A stretch of DNA of 64,000 nt from positions 868,001-932,000 of the forward strand of contig NZ_AP023176.1 in assembly GCF_013426895.1 (NCBI RefSeq), read 5' to 3'. Shown here piece after piece: positions 8,461 to 17,836 of the stretch (positions are counted from its first letter, which is position 1; each line of letters opens with the position of its first letter). The notes under the pieces are model-generated. The model searched no databases and was not told where the DNA came from. It was given only the letters and a program-made list of their open reading frames with translations. The position numbers and the translations under genes are program-made. This DNA is from Paraburkholderia largidicola (lineage in GTDB: Bacteria > Pseudomonadota > Gammaproteobacteria > Burkholderiales > Burkholderiaceae).

Positions 8461-9054
8461 CTATTGCAGTACCGCAGCACAGAGCTTCGCCAGCCGATCG
8501 TCGAGTGAACGGCCTTGAACGTCGATCTGTGCGCTATGGAACTGGCTGAGTTGGGTCGACGGCTTATCGTACTCGATAGTCGTACCACTCTGTGCATTCT
8601 CGTAGACCATGATGCGCAAGGGCGCATACAGTCCCGCCGCCATATTGACGCTGGTCATTTCAGTCGCGGTGAGAATGTTGCCGGTGAAATACTCGGTGCC
8701 GTTCCTGCGCTGTCCTTTCAACACGAGCCAGTCCCCGTGCAGCCCGATGTAGTGAATCACGAGCCCGTCGTTGCCGGCGGCTTTCTGAAGGGCGGTGCGC
8801 AATTCGTCGACCTTGTCCTGCTTCAGCAGCGTGCGGATATGATCGTCGAGTCGACCAAGACGGCTCTCCAGATCCTGTTTGACGAGCGCATAAGGTCTGC
8901 TGGACGAGACGGTCACATGATCGATGATCGTCTTTGTTTCCGATACCTCGACGGTCGCCGCCATCGCTGACGCGCAGAACGCGCTCACGCTGATCGCAGC
9001 AATGGCAACTGTAGACAACGCAAGTCGTGAAGCGGCAATACGTAAGTGAATCAC
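8461..9054 (-). CDS. Secreted DUF302-domain protein
   Basis: The product is 197 aa with a clear Sec signal peptide ending in SAFCASAMA-A near residue 32. The mature part has the DUF302 pattern, with IMVYENAQSGTTIEYDKPST and a preceding LKGQRRNGTEYFTGN segment. DUF302 proteins are small alpha/beta folds of unknown role, often periplasmic. It sits between the symporter gene and the oxidoreductase on the same strand and could be read through from either. No enzymatic function can be assigned. Confidence 0.8.
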   Translation of the reverse strand: MIHLRIAASRLALSTVAIAAISVSAFCASAMAATVEVSETKTIIDHVTVSSSRPYALVKQDLESRLGRLDDHIRTLLKQDKVDELRTALQKAAGNDGLVIHYIGLHGDWLVLKGQRRNGTEYFTGNILTATEMTSVNMAAGLYAPLRIMVYENAQSGTTIEYDKPSTQLSQFHSAQIDVQGRSLDDRLAKLCAAVLQ

Positions 9055-9100
9055 TGGGTGTCTCCTTGTTGGACAGATAGTTGGCTTGAGCGCTCTCGCG

Positions 9101-10687
9101 TCAGTGTTTTGATGCGGCTTCCGCTCCGAGGCCGCTTAGCATGCGAAGTTGCTGCGCATCGAAGGAGCCGTCGCCGGCGTGCTGACGTGTCGTCACCGAT
9201 CCGATCCAGCCCGCGATAAAGCCCACCGGAATGCTGAACAGACCGGGATTCGAGAGCCAGAAGGGCGGGGTGGAATCCTTGAAGATGATGCCTTTCGCTC
9301 CGATCACGGCGGGCCCCAGCAGCACGAGGCCGATCGACGAAAGGGTGCCGGCGAGTACCGCGGCCACGGCGCCTCGATCCGTAAAGCGCCGCCAGTACAT
9401 CGAGTAGAGAACCACGGGCAAGTTTGCGCTAGCCGCGATGGCGAACGCGAGTCCTACGAGAAACGCGACATTGAAAGTCTTTACGAGCAGCGCGAGTCCC
9501 ATGGCGGCGATACCGAAGACTATCGTGGCGATCTTCGCGATCACGACCTGCCGACGTTCCTTGTCGCGCGACGCCGAGAAGAGATGGCCAAAGATGTCGT
9601 GAGAGATGGTCGAGGCCGAGGAGATCATGATGCCCGAGACGACGGCGAGAATGGTTGCGAAGGCAATTGCCGAAACGCACGCGAGCAGAAGTTCACCGCC
9701 CACAGAACCCGCACCGCCGCCGAGTGTCGTGGCGAGCAGCGTGATGGCGCTGTTTCCGGAGCTGTGTGTCGCGAGAATCGCCGCCGGTCCCACGATCGCG
9801 GTGGCGGAAAAGCCGAGCACGATCATCATGACGGCAAAGGACGTCATCACGATCAGGCCGATTTTCGCCGACTGTCTCGCCGCGACGGCGGACGGCACCG
9901 TGTAGAACCGGGTCATGACGTGCGGCAGGCCCGCTGTGCCCAACGCCAGGGCGAGCGTGAGTGACAGCGTATCCAGCGGGTCCTTGAAGTAGCCGCCGGG
10001 CACGAAGTACTGCGCGGGGTGCAGCGATGACAGGCGTGCCTTGGTGAATAGCGCGCCCACGTCGAACGAGAAATGCGCGAGAGCAAGCAGCACGAGCACC
10101 GCGCCGGCAGTCCAGACGAGGACAGCCTTGACGATCTGCACGTAAGTCGCGGCCACCATTCCGCCGAACAGCACATACGCGATCATGAGTACGCCGATCA
10201 GCACGATGGCCGCGTTGGCGCCGATCGGCAATAGCAGACTCGCCAGCGCGCCCGCGCCGACGAGTTGCGCGAGCAGATAGGCTAACGAAATGATCAATGA
10301 AGAACCCGATGTCGCCGCTCGCACTGCGCGGCTGCGCAAGCGGAGTGCGACCACATCGGAGAGCGTGTATTTGCCGCAGTTTCTGACCGGCTCCGCGACG
10401 ATCAGCATGATCATGATCCATCCGGCGATGAAGCCGACCTGATAGACGATGCCGTCGAATCCGAACAGGGACACGAGGCCCGTCACACCGAGGAACGAGC
10501 CCGCGGACATGAAGTCTCCCGCCAGCGCGAGGCCATTCTGAGCCGGCGACAGATTGCGTCCGGCCACGAAGAAACCGGAGGTTCCGCGCGATCGGCGCGT
10601 GCTCCAGCCGGTCAGAAGGAGGCTGAGTCCAATAAAGCCCACGAAGGCGATGATTCTGAGTCCGCCATGACTGATCAGGTTACTCAT
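9101..10687 (-). CDS. Sodium:solute symporter (SSS), acetate permease (ActP)-like
   Basis: The product (528 aa) has about thirteen hydrophobic segments. SGFFVAGRNLSPAQNGLALAG and DFMSAGSFLG near the N-terminus match the ActP branch of the SSS family, which imports acetate, glycolate, propionate or pyruvate with sodium. It starts at ATG 10687, overlapping the stop of the DUF485 gene and preceded by GGTGA. This is the standard yjcH-actP arrangement. It ends the operon that begins with enoyl-CoA hydratase, so it probably imports a short monocarboxylate that feeds that pathway. Confidence 0.92.
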   Translation of the reverse strand: MSNLISHGGLRIIAFVGFIGLSLLLTGWSTRRSRGTSGFFVAGRNLSPAQNGLALAGDFMSAGSFLGVTGLVSLFGFDGIVYQVGFIAGWIMIMLIVAEPVRNCGKYTLSDVVALRLRSRAVRAATSGSSLIISLAYLLAQLVGAGALASLLLPIGANAAIVLIGVLMIAYVLFGGMVAATYVQIVKAVLVWTAGAVLVLLALAHFSFDVGALFTKARLSSLHPAQYFVPGGYFKDPLDTLSLTLALALGTAGLPHVMTRFYTVPSAVAARQSAKIGLIVMTSFAVMMIVLGFSATAIVGPAAILATHSSGNSAITLLATTLGGGAGSVGGELLLACVSAIAFATILAVVSGIMISSASTISHDIFGHLFSASRDKERRQVVIAKIATIVFGIAAMGLALLVKTFNVAFLVGLAFAIAASANLPVVLYSMYWRRFTDRGAVAAVLAGTLSSIGLVLLGPAVIGAKGIIFKDSTPPFWLSNPGLFSIPVGFIAGWIGSVTTRQHAGDGSFDAQQLRMLSGLGAEAASKH

Positions 10688-11054
10688 GTCGGTCACCATC
10701 CGGTTGTGCAGACGCGCTGCGAAGCAGTTCGGCCGCTTTCGGGTCGTAGGCTCGCCCGGCCCATGCGCAGTAGCCCCAGAAGGTCGCGATCGTGAGCGCG
10801 AACTGAACGACGACCGCAAGCAGTCCAAGGTTGAGTTCGCCATAGACGGAGATGGACATCGCGCCGGGAAACTCCAGCACTGCGATCAACAGGCCAAAGT
10901 AGATTCCCAGTGAGATGTAAAGCAATGACCACACGAAGCGGTTGCGGAACTTTGCGAGCGCTTGCGTCTTCTCGACGAGTGACGTGCCGGATGATCTGAC
11001 TTTCGTCACGTTTTGCCTCTCGAATTCCGCGTTGATTGATTCCATCGATTGCAT
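10680..11054 (-). CDS. DUF485 membrane protein (YjcH-like)
   Basis: This 124-residue protein has two hydrophobic helices (FVWSLLYISLGIYFGLLIAV and LNLGLLAVVVQFALTIATF), as in DUF485/YjcH proteins that are encoded directly before ActP-type symporters. Its stop TAA shares bases with the ATG of the symporter, so the two are coupled. The N-terminal 45 residues are hydrophilic. The role is thought to be accessory to the symporter; no mechanism can be read from the sequence. Confidence 0.9.
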   Translation of the reverse strand: MQSMESINAEFERQNVTKVRSSGTSLVEKTQALAKFRNRFVWSLLYISLGIYFGLLIAVLEFPGAMSISVYGELNLGLLAVVVQFALTIATFWGYCAWAGRAYDPKAAELLRSASAQPDGDRHE

Positions 11055-11107
11055 GTCGGGTCTCCTCCGTTATCGTCTTTCGTGACTGACATCTGTCGCA
11101 GCCATCG

Positions 11108-12430
11108 CTAGCGCTTTGCCGGTAAAACTTCGCCGCGGCTCTCGCCAAATCCGATTCGTGCAAAGCCTGCTTTCTCGCAGTAGCCGCGCAGAATGATGGC
11201 GTCGCCATCCTCCACGTAGCTGCGCTGTTCACCCGTACTCAGCGTGACGGGCTCGCTTGCGTTGCGTGCAAGTTCCATCAGCGCGCCTGCCTCCGATCTT
11301 TCCGGGCCTGAAATGGTGCCGCTGCCAAGCAGGTCTCCCGGACGCAGATTGCAGCCGCCCACGGCGTGATGCGCGACCATCTGCGCGATGCTCCAGTACT
11401 GATGCCTGAAGCTCGTGTGTGAGAGTTGCGTCGCCGGGAGATTCCCGGCTCTATGGCGAGAAGTCTCCATGCAGACTTCCAGTTGGATATCGATGGCGCC
11501 CGTCGTGCTGTTTCGGTCGGAATCCAGATAAGGCAGTGGCTTGCCGTCCGCGTCCGGGCGCGGCAGGGGAAGCCTGAAGGGCGCCAGTGCCTCCATGGTC
11601 ACGATCCACGGCGAGATCGTGGTGGCAAAGTTCTTTGCCAGAAACGGCCCTAATGGCTGCATCTCCCACGCCTGAATATCGCGCGCGGACCAGTCGTTGA
11701 GCAGACATAGCCCGAATACATGACTATCGGCCTGATCCAGTTCGATCGGCTCGCCGGCCGCATTGCCTTGTCCGATGTAAATGCCGAGTTCGAGCTCGTA
11801 ATCCAGCTTGCGCGAAGGCGAGAAGATCGGGGCCTCTTCACCCGGAAGCATGGTTTGACCGGCTGGGCGTCGGAACCGCTGACCACTTGTTCCGATGCTT
11901 GAAACCCGGCCGTGGTAGGCGATGGGTATCGACTTGAAGTTGGCGCCGACACCATTCAAGCCGAGTAGCTTGCTGATGTTGGTCGCGTGATGAATCGAGG
12001 TGTAGAAATCCGTGTAGTCGCCGATCTGCGCGGGCAGGCTGTGTTCCACTTCCGATTGCGGGATCAGACATGCCTCGATTGCGGCGCGATCTTCAGAAGG
12101 GGCGCGCTCGTGAAGCGCAGCGAATAGCGTGTGGCGCAATGCACGCCATGCGGAGGGACCCATCGAGAAGAACGCATTGAGCACGGGCTGTGCGCATGCC
12201 CGCGCGGCCTCGCCCGCGATTCCATCCAGACGGGCACGAGACGCCCACGCGGCGATGTCGACGACCTGATCGCCGATGGCGACCGCGCCCCGAAACGCCT
12301 CGTCGACATTCCTTCTGCGGACAACCGAAAGCGGCAGGTTCTGGATTGGGAAGTCGCCTGCCTGTGCATTCGCGGACGCGACCCAACTGCGTGCAGCGGG
12401 ATCATGAGTCTGATTCAGAGTGTGTTGCAT
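11108..12430 (-). CDS. fahA: Fumarylacetoacetase (fumarylacetoacetate hydrolase)
   Basis: At 440 aa this is a full-length fumarylacetoacetase rather than a short FAH-domain protein. DFYTSIHHATNISKLLG carries the metal-binding Asp and catalytic His. YELELGIYIGQGN carries the two metal-binding Glu residues. LLNDWSARDIQAWEMQPLG carries a further Asp. An N-terminal SH3-like domain precedes the catalytic domain. The known reaction splits fumarylacetoacetate into fumarate and acetoacetate in tyrosine catabolism. Here it lies between a CoA-transferase and a symporter, and no homogentisate dioxygenase is in the window. A related beta-diketo acid may be the true substrate. Confidence 0.9.
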   Translation of the reverse strand: MQHTLNQTHDPAARSWVASANAQAGDFPIQNLPLSVVRRRNVDEAFRGAVAIGDQVVDIAAWASRARLDGIAGEAARACAQPVLNAFFSMGPSAWRALRHTLFAALHERAPSEDRAAIEACLIPQSEVEHSLPAQIGDYTDFYTSIHHATNISKLLGLNGVGANFKSIPIAYHGRVSSIGTSGQRFRRPAGQTMLPGEEAPIFSPSRKLDYELELGIYIGQGNAAGEPIELDQADSHVFGLCLLNDWSARDIQAWEMQPLGPFLAKNFATTISPWIVTMEALAPFRLPLPRPDADGKPLPYLDSDRNSTTGAIDIQLEVCMETSRHRAGNLPATQLSHTSFRHQYWSIAQMVAHHAVGGCNLRPGDLLGSGTISGPERSEAGALMELARNASEPVTLSTGEQRSYVEDGDAIILRGYCEKAGFARIGFGESRGEVLPAKR

Positions 12431-12486
12431 GTTCGTCTCGATTCATTCGGGGAAGGCGCAAGCCGTGCGCGTAAGAGCATCGACGT

Positions 12487-13716
12487 TCAGTCGAACGGGC
12501 GCGTGGGGCCGGGCCTGCTGAGAAGAATTCCGCGTTCCTGTAAATCCCGAATGAACGCTGCGCTGAGCTTGCGCTCGGCAAGCACTTCGGCGTTATGCTC
12601 GCCCTGGAAAGCGGGGCTGCCCGGTTGCGGCAACTCGGACTGGCTGAAATGCCACGGCGCGCCGGGCATGCGTGTCGTGCCGCCCGATCTGTCGTCGACA
12701 TCGACCAGCGCGCCCCATTCCTGCACCCACTCCGAATCGGCGAACTCGTTGACGCTGCGGACCACGCCAATGGCCAGTCCCGCTTCGCTGACCTGCGTCT
12801 GGAGCAGATCCAGATCGTTGAACGTGAGAATCCACGCGCGGACTTCGGCCAGCAAAACGGCAACGTTCTGCCGCCGCAAAAGCGCCGTGCCGAAGCGTGG
12901 GTCGCTCAGCAGATCGTTGCGACGCATCATCGCGCAGTAACGCGAAAACATCGGCGTGTAGATCGGGCTGCCCGCGATGGTGAGTTGGCGTCCATCGGGC
13001 AAATCGAAGATGTGCGAATCGGGCGCCGAGAGAATGATCGGCTCGCCCTCGGTGTCGATTTCCGATAGTTGTGCGCCCACCCGTTCGTTGACCGATAGCA
13101 TGGTCGCGGCCATCGAGACATCGACGTGTTGTCCCTCGCCGGTTCGCGCGCGATGCGCCAGCGCGGCCAGAATGCCGATCACGCCGTGAAGTCCCGTGTA
13201 CATGTCGGCGTGGCTGCATGCATCGTTGCGGACTTCCGTCAGCGCATCGCCGAAATGGTGCTGGACGATGTCCGTCAGTCCCGACTCGGCCTGCACGGTC
13301 GGCGCGAACGCAGGCCGGTTGCGCCACGAGGTCGATTGTCCATAGCCGCTCAAGGACGCGTAGATCACGGACGGGTTGAACGCGCGCACCTGTTCGTAGC
13401 CGAGGCCAAAGCGGTTCAGCGTCCCTGGACGAAAATTTTCGACGATGATGTCCGCGTCGCGGCACATGTCGACCATGATCGAGCGTGCCTCCGGAAAGTT
13501 GAGATCGAGGCTCACGTTGCGCTTGCCCGCGTTCTGCTGCACGTAATACAGCGACATGTCGCCGATATGCGGCATGCTCACGCGGCCGATATCGCCGGAG
13601 GGCGGTTCGATCTTGGTCACGGTCGCGCCAAGATCGAGGAGCGTCTTGGTGCAATGCGGTCCGGCCAGCACACGCGTGAAATCGATCACACGAATACCTT
13701 CGAGCGGTGCTGACAT
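12487..13716 (-). CDS. Class III (CaiB/BaiF) CoA-transferase
   Basis: The product is 409 aa with the family III fold. LEGIRVIDFTRVLAGPHCTK is the N-terminus, VTKIEPPSGD follows, and NFRPGTLNRFGLGYEQV is the usual central segment. The start is ATG 13716, because AAGGGAGA lies 7 bp upstream; a TTG six bases earlier is unlikely. The gene begins two bases after the stop of the enoyl-CoA hydratase and precedes fumarylacetoacetase. It should move CoA to or from the acid processed by this operon. It is clearly different in sequence from the CoA-transferase at 2739-4013. Confidence 0.9.
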   Translation of the reverse strand: MSAPLEGIRVIDFTRVLAGPHCTKTLLDLGATVTKIEPPSGDIGRVSMPHIGDMSLYYVQQNAGKRNVSLDLNFPEARSIMVDMCRDADIIVENFRPGTLNRFGLGYEQVRAFNPSVIYASLSGYGQSTSWRNRPAFAPTVQAESGLTDIVQHHFGDALTEVRNDACSHADMYTGLHGVIGILAALAHRARTGEGQHVDVSMAATMLSVNERVGAQLSEIDTEGEPIILSAPDSHIFDLPDGRQLTIAGSPIYTPMFSRYCAMMRRNDLLSDPRFGTALLRRQNVAVLLAEVRAWILTFNDLDLLQTQVSEAGLAIGVVRSVNEFADSEWVQEWGALVDVDDRSGGTTRMPGAPWHFSQSELPQPGSPAFQGEHNAEVLAERKLSAAFIRDLQERGILLSRPGPTRPFD

Positions 13717-13718
13717 GA

Positions 13719-14489
13719 TCAATCTCCCTTGAATTCGGCCGTGGCGGGCCCGGTCGCAAAGAACGAAGCGAAACCGCGTTCGCGATCGCCCGTCTTCCAG
13801 ATCATGTTGTTGAGATTGATCTGTTCCAGGTCTGCGCTGCGCACGCCGCCGCTGGCCGCGAGATTGGCCTGCTGCTTGATGCCGTTGAGGACTTTGGTCG
13901 GGCCTGCCGCCAGTTGGCGGGCGAACGACATCGCGGCAGTCTGCAGTTCGCCTTCGGGCACGACGTGATTGATGATTCCCCAGCGTTCGAATGCTTCTGC
14001 AGAATGCCGGCGCCCGATCAGCGCGATTTCCTTGGCGCGCACGACGCCCGCTCGCTGAACGAGTCGTTGCGTCCCGCCGAGCAGCGGAATCAGGCCCACG
14101 ATGTTCTCGACCTGGCCGAAGTAAGCCGTGTCCGCAGCGACGATCATGTCGCAGGTGAGCGCCAGTTCGAGGCCGCCGCCAAGCGCTGCGCCGTGAACCG
14201 CGGCGACGGTCGGGACGGGTGCGTTCTCCAGCACGTCGAGGAACTCGAGGAATTGATCGGCGTCGTGCTGGATCACCGTCTTGCCATCGGTAAATGAGCT
14301 CATCTCCGCGCCAGCGGAAAAGTGGCGCATGTCGCTTTTGAGAATGATCGCGCGGGCGCCTTCGGCGACTGCACTGCGATACGCGGCGAGCAGATCCGCG
14401 ATCATCGCGTCGTCGATCAGGTTGTGCGGTGGCTTGGCGAGTGAAACGATTCCGACGGCGCCATCCATTTCAATCTTTACTGTGGTCAT
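13719..14489 (-). CDS. Enoyl-CoA hydratase/isomerase family protein
   Basis: The product (256 aa) is a crotonase-fold enzyme. SAGAEMSSF forms the first oxyanion segment. HGAALGGGLELALTCDMI contains the first catalytic Glu, and YFGQVENIVGLIPLLGGTQRL the second. Both glutamates of a true hydratase are present. The start ATG at 14489 begins MTTVKIEMDGAVGIVSL; the longer open frame upstream is not supported. This is the first gene of the operon running down to the symporter at 9101, and it is divergent from the AraC regulator. Confidence 0.9.
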   Translation of the reverse strand: MTTVKIEMDGAVGIVSLAKPPHNLIDDAMIADLLAAYRSAVAEGARAIILKSDMRHFSAGAEMSSFTDGKTVIQHDADQFLEFLDVLENAPVPTVAAVHGAALGGGLELALTCDMIVAADTAYFGQVENIVGLIPLLGGTQRLVQRAGVVRAKEIALIGRRHSAEAFERWGIINHVVPEGELQTAAMSFARQLAAGPTKVLNGIKQQANLAASGGVRSADLEQINLNNMIWKTGDRERGFASFFATGPATAEFKGD

Positions 14490-14817
14490 GGTTCTCTCTG
14501 CAATGTGCGATAGGCGAAGCAAAGCCACGGGCTTCAGGCAGCCCTTGTGGTGCTGCACGCGCGTTTGGGCGAACTGGCGAGTCCGTTACCGATGGTTTTT
14601 ATGAAAGCCGCCGACGGGAATCAGCGGACGTGTTGCATCGCCACATAGAGGCCGATTGCGCCATCCATGGGTTCCAGATGAGCGTTGATCAGGGTTCGTC
14701 ACGCGCTCGGGAGCGGGGTTGGCTGAGGGCTTCAAGGCTTGTCTCCATCTGTTTTTCGGCGTGTGCCGTTGATGGTTACTATCTCAGCGAGCCCAGGTGG
14801 ACAGCAACGTCCAACCC

Positions 14818-14845
14818 TGCCAATTGCCGCGTCAAACTGTGCCAA
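14818..14845. promoter_or_regulatory. Possible AraC-family operator: TGCCAA direct repeat 22 bp apart
   Basis: TGCCAA occurs at 14818-14823 and again at 14840-14845, a 22-bp phase (two helical turns), as expected for the two helix-turn-helix motifs of an AraC-type activator. The repeat lies in the 417-bp spacer (14490-14906) between the divergent hydratase operon and the AraC-type gene. No other feature was recognised in that spacer. Confidence 0.4.
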
Positions 14846-14906
14846 ACGCGACCGACGACAATCCGGAAAATGTGCGAGCATGTTCGCAACTGAAGTGAGG
14901 CCTATC

Positions 14907-15959
14907 GTGCGACCACCAAAAATGATCACGCCGTTGCATCCGGATCTCGACGCGCCGACGCAGAGTCTTTTGGGCCTTGCTGCGCTCGCCGCCGAACTGG
15001 CCGCAGAAGGCGTTTCCGTCAACAAACTGTTCGCGGGTACGGGCGTTCACGCCAATCAACTGGAGGATTCGCAGGCGAGAATTTCGCATCGTCAGCGGCT
15101 CGCCATTTATCGAAACGCCCAACGGCTTGCAACGAGAGCGGATGTGGGATTGCTTGCGGGTGCGCGTCAGAGGATCAGTGACTTCGGCATCTATGGCTAT
15201 GCCATGGTCAGCAGTACGACCTTTGGAGACGCCCTGAAATTCAGCGTCGAAAATGTCAGGATGGCTGGCGCAGTGTTGCAGATCAGCTATTCCACAGAGG
15301 GGAACACGGGCATTCTGCGCAGCCACGGACTCGCATCGTTAGGCGACATGTTGCCGTTCGTCGCCGAGTTCTGGCGAAGCTCGATGACGGTGTTGTTCAG
15401 CCGGGTGCTGGAAGCGCCTTTTCCGTCGAAGCGGATGGTCATGGCCTATCCGGCGCCGCCGCATTGGCGAAACTACGAAAGGATGTTCGACTGTCCCGTG
15501 GAGTTCGGCGCCGACACGATGGAATGGCATTTCGACGTGCATGTACTGGACCGTCCGTGTCCGAATGCGAATCCGATTACGGCACAAATCTGCCAGCAAC
15601 TTTGCGATCGCATTCTCGAAGAACGCGATGGCCTTCCTGAACTCCCGCGGCAGATCCGCATGGCCTGCCTCAACGCACCGGGCGTGTTCCCATCCGCGGA
15701 GAAGATGGCCGCGCAGCTTGGCATGTCGCTTCGAACCTTGCATCGACGGCTGGCTGAGGATAACTACTCGTACCAGGCCTTGTTGAACGATGTGCGCCGG
15801 TCGCTCGCCATCGAATTTCTGGAAAATACGAGGCTTCCCATCGATCAAGTCGCCGAGCGTATTGGATTTTCGGATGCGGCGAGCTTTCGCCGGTCTTTCA
15901 GAAAGTGGACGGGGAATTCGCCTAGCGTGTATCGGAAGGGGATGGACGCGGAAGGGTGA
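14907..15959 (+). CDS. AraC-family regulator with Arabinose_bd-type N-terminal domain (OruR/ArgR-like)
   Basis: The product is about 350 aa. Residues 20-205 match the long N-terminal ligand domain of OruR-type regulators (LGLAALAAELAAEGVSVNKLF, and AYPAPPHWRNYERMFDCPVEF). The C-terminal 100 residues hold the AraC double helix-turn-helix (KMAAQLGMSLRTLHRRLAED and IDQVAERIGFSDAASFRRSF). I prefer GTG at 14907 with TGAGG 6 bp upstream; an ATG at 14880 is also possible, and the frame stays open to 14739. It is divergent from the hydratase, CoA-transferase and fumarylacetoacetase operon and is its likely activator. Confidence 0.88.
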   Translation: MRPPKMITPLHPDLDAPTQSLLGLAALAAELAAEGVSVNKLFAGTGVHANQLEDSQARISHRQRLAIYRNAQRLATRADVGLLAGARQRISDFGIYGYAMVSSTTFGDALKFSVENVRMAGAVLQISYSTEGNTGILRSHGLASLGDMLPFVAEFWRSSMTVLFSRVLEAPFPSKRMVMAYPAPPHWRNYERMFDCPVEFGADTMEWHFDVHVLDRPCPNANPITAQICQQLCDRILEERDGLPELPRQIRMACLNAPGVFPSAEKMAAQLGMSLRTLHRRLAEDNYSYQALLNDVRRSLAIEFLENTRLPIDQVAERIGFSDAASFRRSFRKWTGNSPSVYRKGMDAEG

Positions 15960-16010
15960 TGTTCGGGCGAGCCTTTACATCAGCGTGATCGCGAGTCTCA
16001 ACTGTCGCTC

Positions 16011-16823
16011 TCAATGCGCCCCGGCCGATCGCATGGCGCGGTATTCCCGCCGCACGATGTCCATCAACTCCGACACGGAAGTCAGCGCGCTCTTTTGCTC
16101 GAAGGTCACGCGTCCGCGCTGCATCAGCATGATGCGATCGGCGATATCGAGCGTCTGCGCATAGTTGTGCATGATCATGATGATGGACAGGCCGCCTTTT
16201 TCCTTCAGACGCATCAGCAGATCGATGATGAGCCCTGCCTCACGTGCGCCCATTGCGGCGAGCGGTTCGTCGAGCAAAAGAATCTTCGCATTGGAATGCA
16301 CGGCGCGCGCCACGGCGATGGCCTGCCGCTGACCGCCAGAAAGCCTCTCCACGGGCAAGTCCACGGAAGGCACGTGAACGCCGATATCGTCGAGACACTG
16401 GGCCGCGCGCTCGCGCATCTTCTTGTGGTCGAGCAGCCTGAACGGTCCGCGCCGTACGATCTCGCGGTTCAGGAACATGTTGTGGTAAATGCTCAGCGAA
16501 TTCGCGAGCGCGAGATCCTGATACACGCATTCGATGCCGAGCGAACGTGCGTGATCGACGGAACGCAGCATCGTTTCCTGACCATCGATGTAGAGCGTGC
16601 CGCCCGTTTGCTGGTGAAAGCCCGTGAGAATCTTGACGAGCGTCGACTTGCCCGCGCCGTTGTCGCCGAGTACGCCGAGAATTTCGCCCTTGCCGAGCTT
16701 GAGCGAGACGCCGTCTAGCGCGGTCACTGCGCCGAAACGTTTCACAAGCTGCTCGCCGCGCAGCGCAAGCGGCGCGTCGGGCGCAACGTTCTCGCCAGGC
16801 AAGGCCATGTGCGATTCGTCCAC
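16011..16823 (-). CDS. Sugar ABC transporter ATP-binding protein (FrcA-like)
   Basis: The product (270 aa) is a single ATPase domain, unlike the double-domain RbsA or XylG. It has Walker A GDNGAGKST, signature LSGGQRQAIAVARA, and Walker B ILLLDEPLAAMG. This size and the gene order binding protein, permease, ATPase match the fructose FrcBCA group. The start is GTG at 16823, sharing one base with the permease stop; an ATG at 16808 is the alternative. It energises the permease on the cytoplasmic side. With the binding-protein gene frameshifted, the system may not work. Confidence 0.92.
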   Translation of the reverse strand: MDESHMALPGENVAPDAPLALRGEQLVKRFGAVTALDGVSLKLGKGEILGVLGDNGAGKSTLVKILTGFHQQTGGTLYIDGQETMLRSVDHARSLGIECVYQDLALANSLSIYHNMFLNREIVRRGPFRLLDHKKMRERAAQCLDDIGVHVPSVDLPVERLSGGQRQAIAVARAVHSNAKILLLDEPLAAMGAREAGLIIDLLMRLKEKGGLSIIMIMHNYAQTLDIADRIMLMQRGRVTFEQKSALTSVSELMDIVRREYRAMRSAGAH

Positions 16824-17836
16824 TAGTGTCCTGCCTTACGGCGAATGCGGCCGACGTGGATGTTGAATATCATCGCCGCCAGAATCGCGGCCCCGAGAAT
16901 GATGTTGAACGTAAATGCGTTGATGCCGATGAGCGTGAAGCCGTCATTGAGAATACCGAGCACGGCAGCGCCGATCAGGCCGCCCACGATCGTGCCCGAG
17001 CCGCCCGTGAGCGGCGTGCCGCCGATCACGGCAGCGGCCACGGCCAGAAACATGATCTGATTGCCGCCCGCCTGCGGATCGATCGACGTAATGCGAAAGG
17101 CTTCGAGCATGCCGGTGAAGCCCGCGAGCACCGCGGCGAGGATGAAGTTGCCGAGGCGCAACCGGTTGACATGAATGCCGGCCTCGCTCGCGCCGATTGG
17201 ATTCGCGCCTGCGGCCTGCGTATGCAGGCCCCAGCGCGTGTGCCGCAGAAGCACATGCATCGCGAAGGCGATCGCCGCGGTCCAGATGATCTCGCTATAA
17301 CCCCACGCACCCATGACAGCCGAGAAGCCAGGCGTGCCCGGCGCGGGCGCGGGCGTGCCGCGCGAGGCAGTGAGCGTGATGCCGTTGATGAGAAACAGCG
17401 TACCGAGCGTAGTAACGAACGAGGGCAGCCGCAGCCACACCGTCACGGCGCCGTTCACGAAGCCGACCAGCGCCGCAGCCACGAGCCCCGCGATCACGGC
17501 GAGCCACATGGGCGCGCCTGCGTCGTTGGCGAACACCATCATGAACGGCGCGAAGGCGAACACCATGCCGGCGGAGAGATCGATGTCGCCGCCAATCATC
17601 AACATGATTTCGCCGAACGCGATGATCGCCACCGGCGCGATGAACTGCGACAGGTTGACGAGGCTTGCGTTGGTGAGCAGGAAATCGTGGTTCGCGAACT
17701 CGAAGTAGGCGGCCAGCAGCACGGCCACGAGCAGTATACGCAGCTCGGCCGACCAGTGTGATGTGAACGAAACCCCCGCGCGCCGGGGCGCGGGGGCTGC
17801 TTCCGGCTTGCCTGTTTCGTCCGCTGGATTCATCAC
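16823..17836 (-). CDS. Sugar ABC transporter permease (RbsC/FrcC-like)
   Basis: The product is 337 aa with about nine to ten membrane helices. It has the BPD_transp_2 pattern (AFGEIMLMIGGDIDLSAGMVF and GGTPLTGGSGTIVGGLIGA) of ribose, fructose and xylose permeases. Its ATG overlaps the stop of the binding-protein gene, and its stop touches the GTG of the ATPase gene, so all three are co-translated. It would form the homodimeric channel in the inner membrane. Confidence 0.92.
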   Translation of the reverse strand: MMNPADETGKPEAAPAPRRAGVSFTSHWSAELRILLVAVLLAAYFEFANHDFLLTNASLVNLSQFIAPVAIIAFGEIMLMIGGDIDLSAGMVFAFAPFMMVFANDAGAPMWLAVIAGLVAAALVGFVNGAVTVWLRLPSFVTTLGTLFLINGITLTASRGTPAPAPGTPGFSAVMGAWGYSEIIWTAAIAFAMHVLLRHTRWGLHTQAAGANPIGASEAGIHVNRLRLGNFILAAVLAGFTGMLEAFRITSIDPQAGGNQIMFLAVAAAVIGGTPLTGGSGTIVGGLIGAAVLGILNDGFTLIGINAFTFNIILGAAILAAMIFNIHVGRIRRKAGH

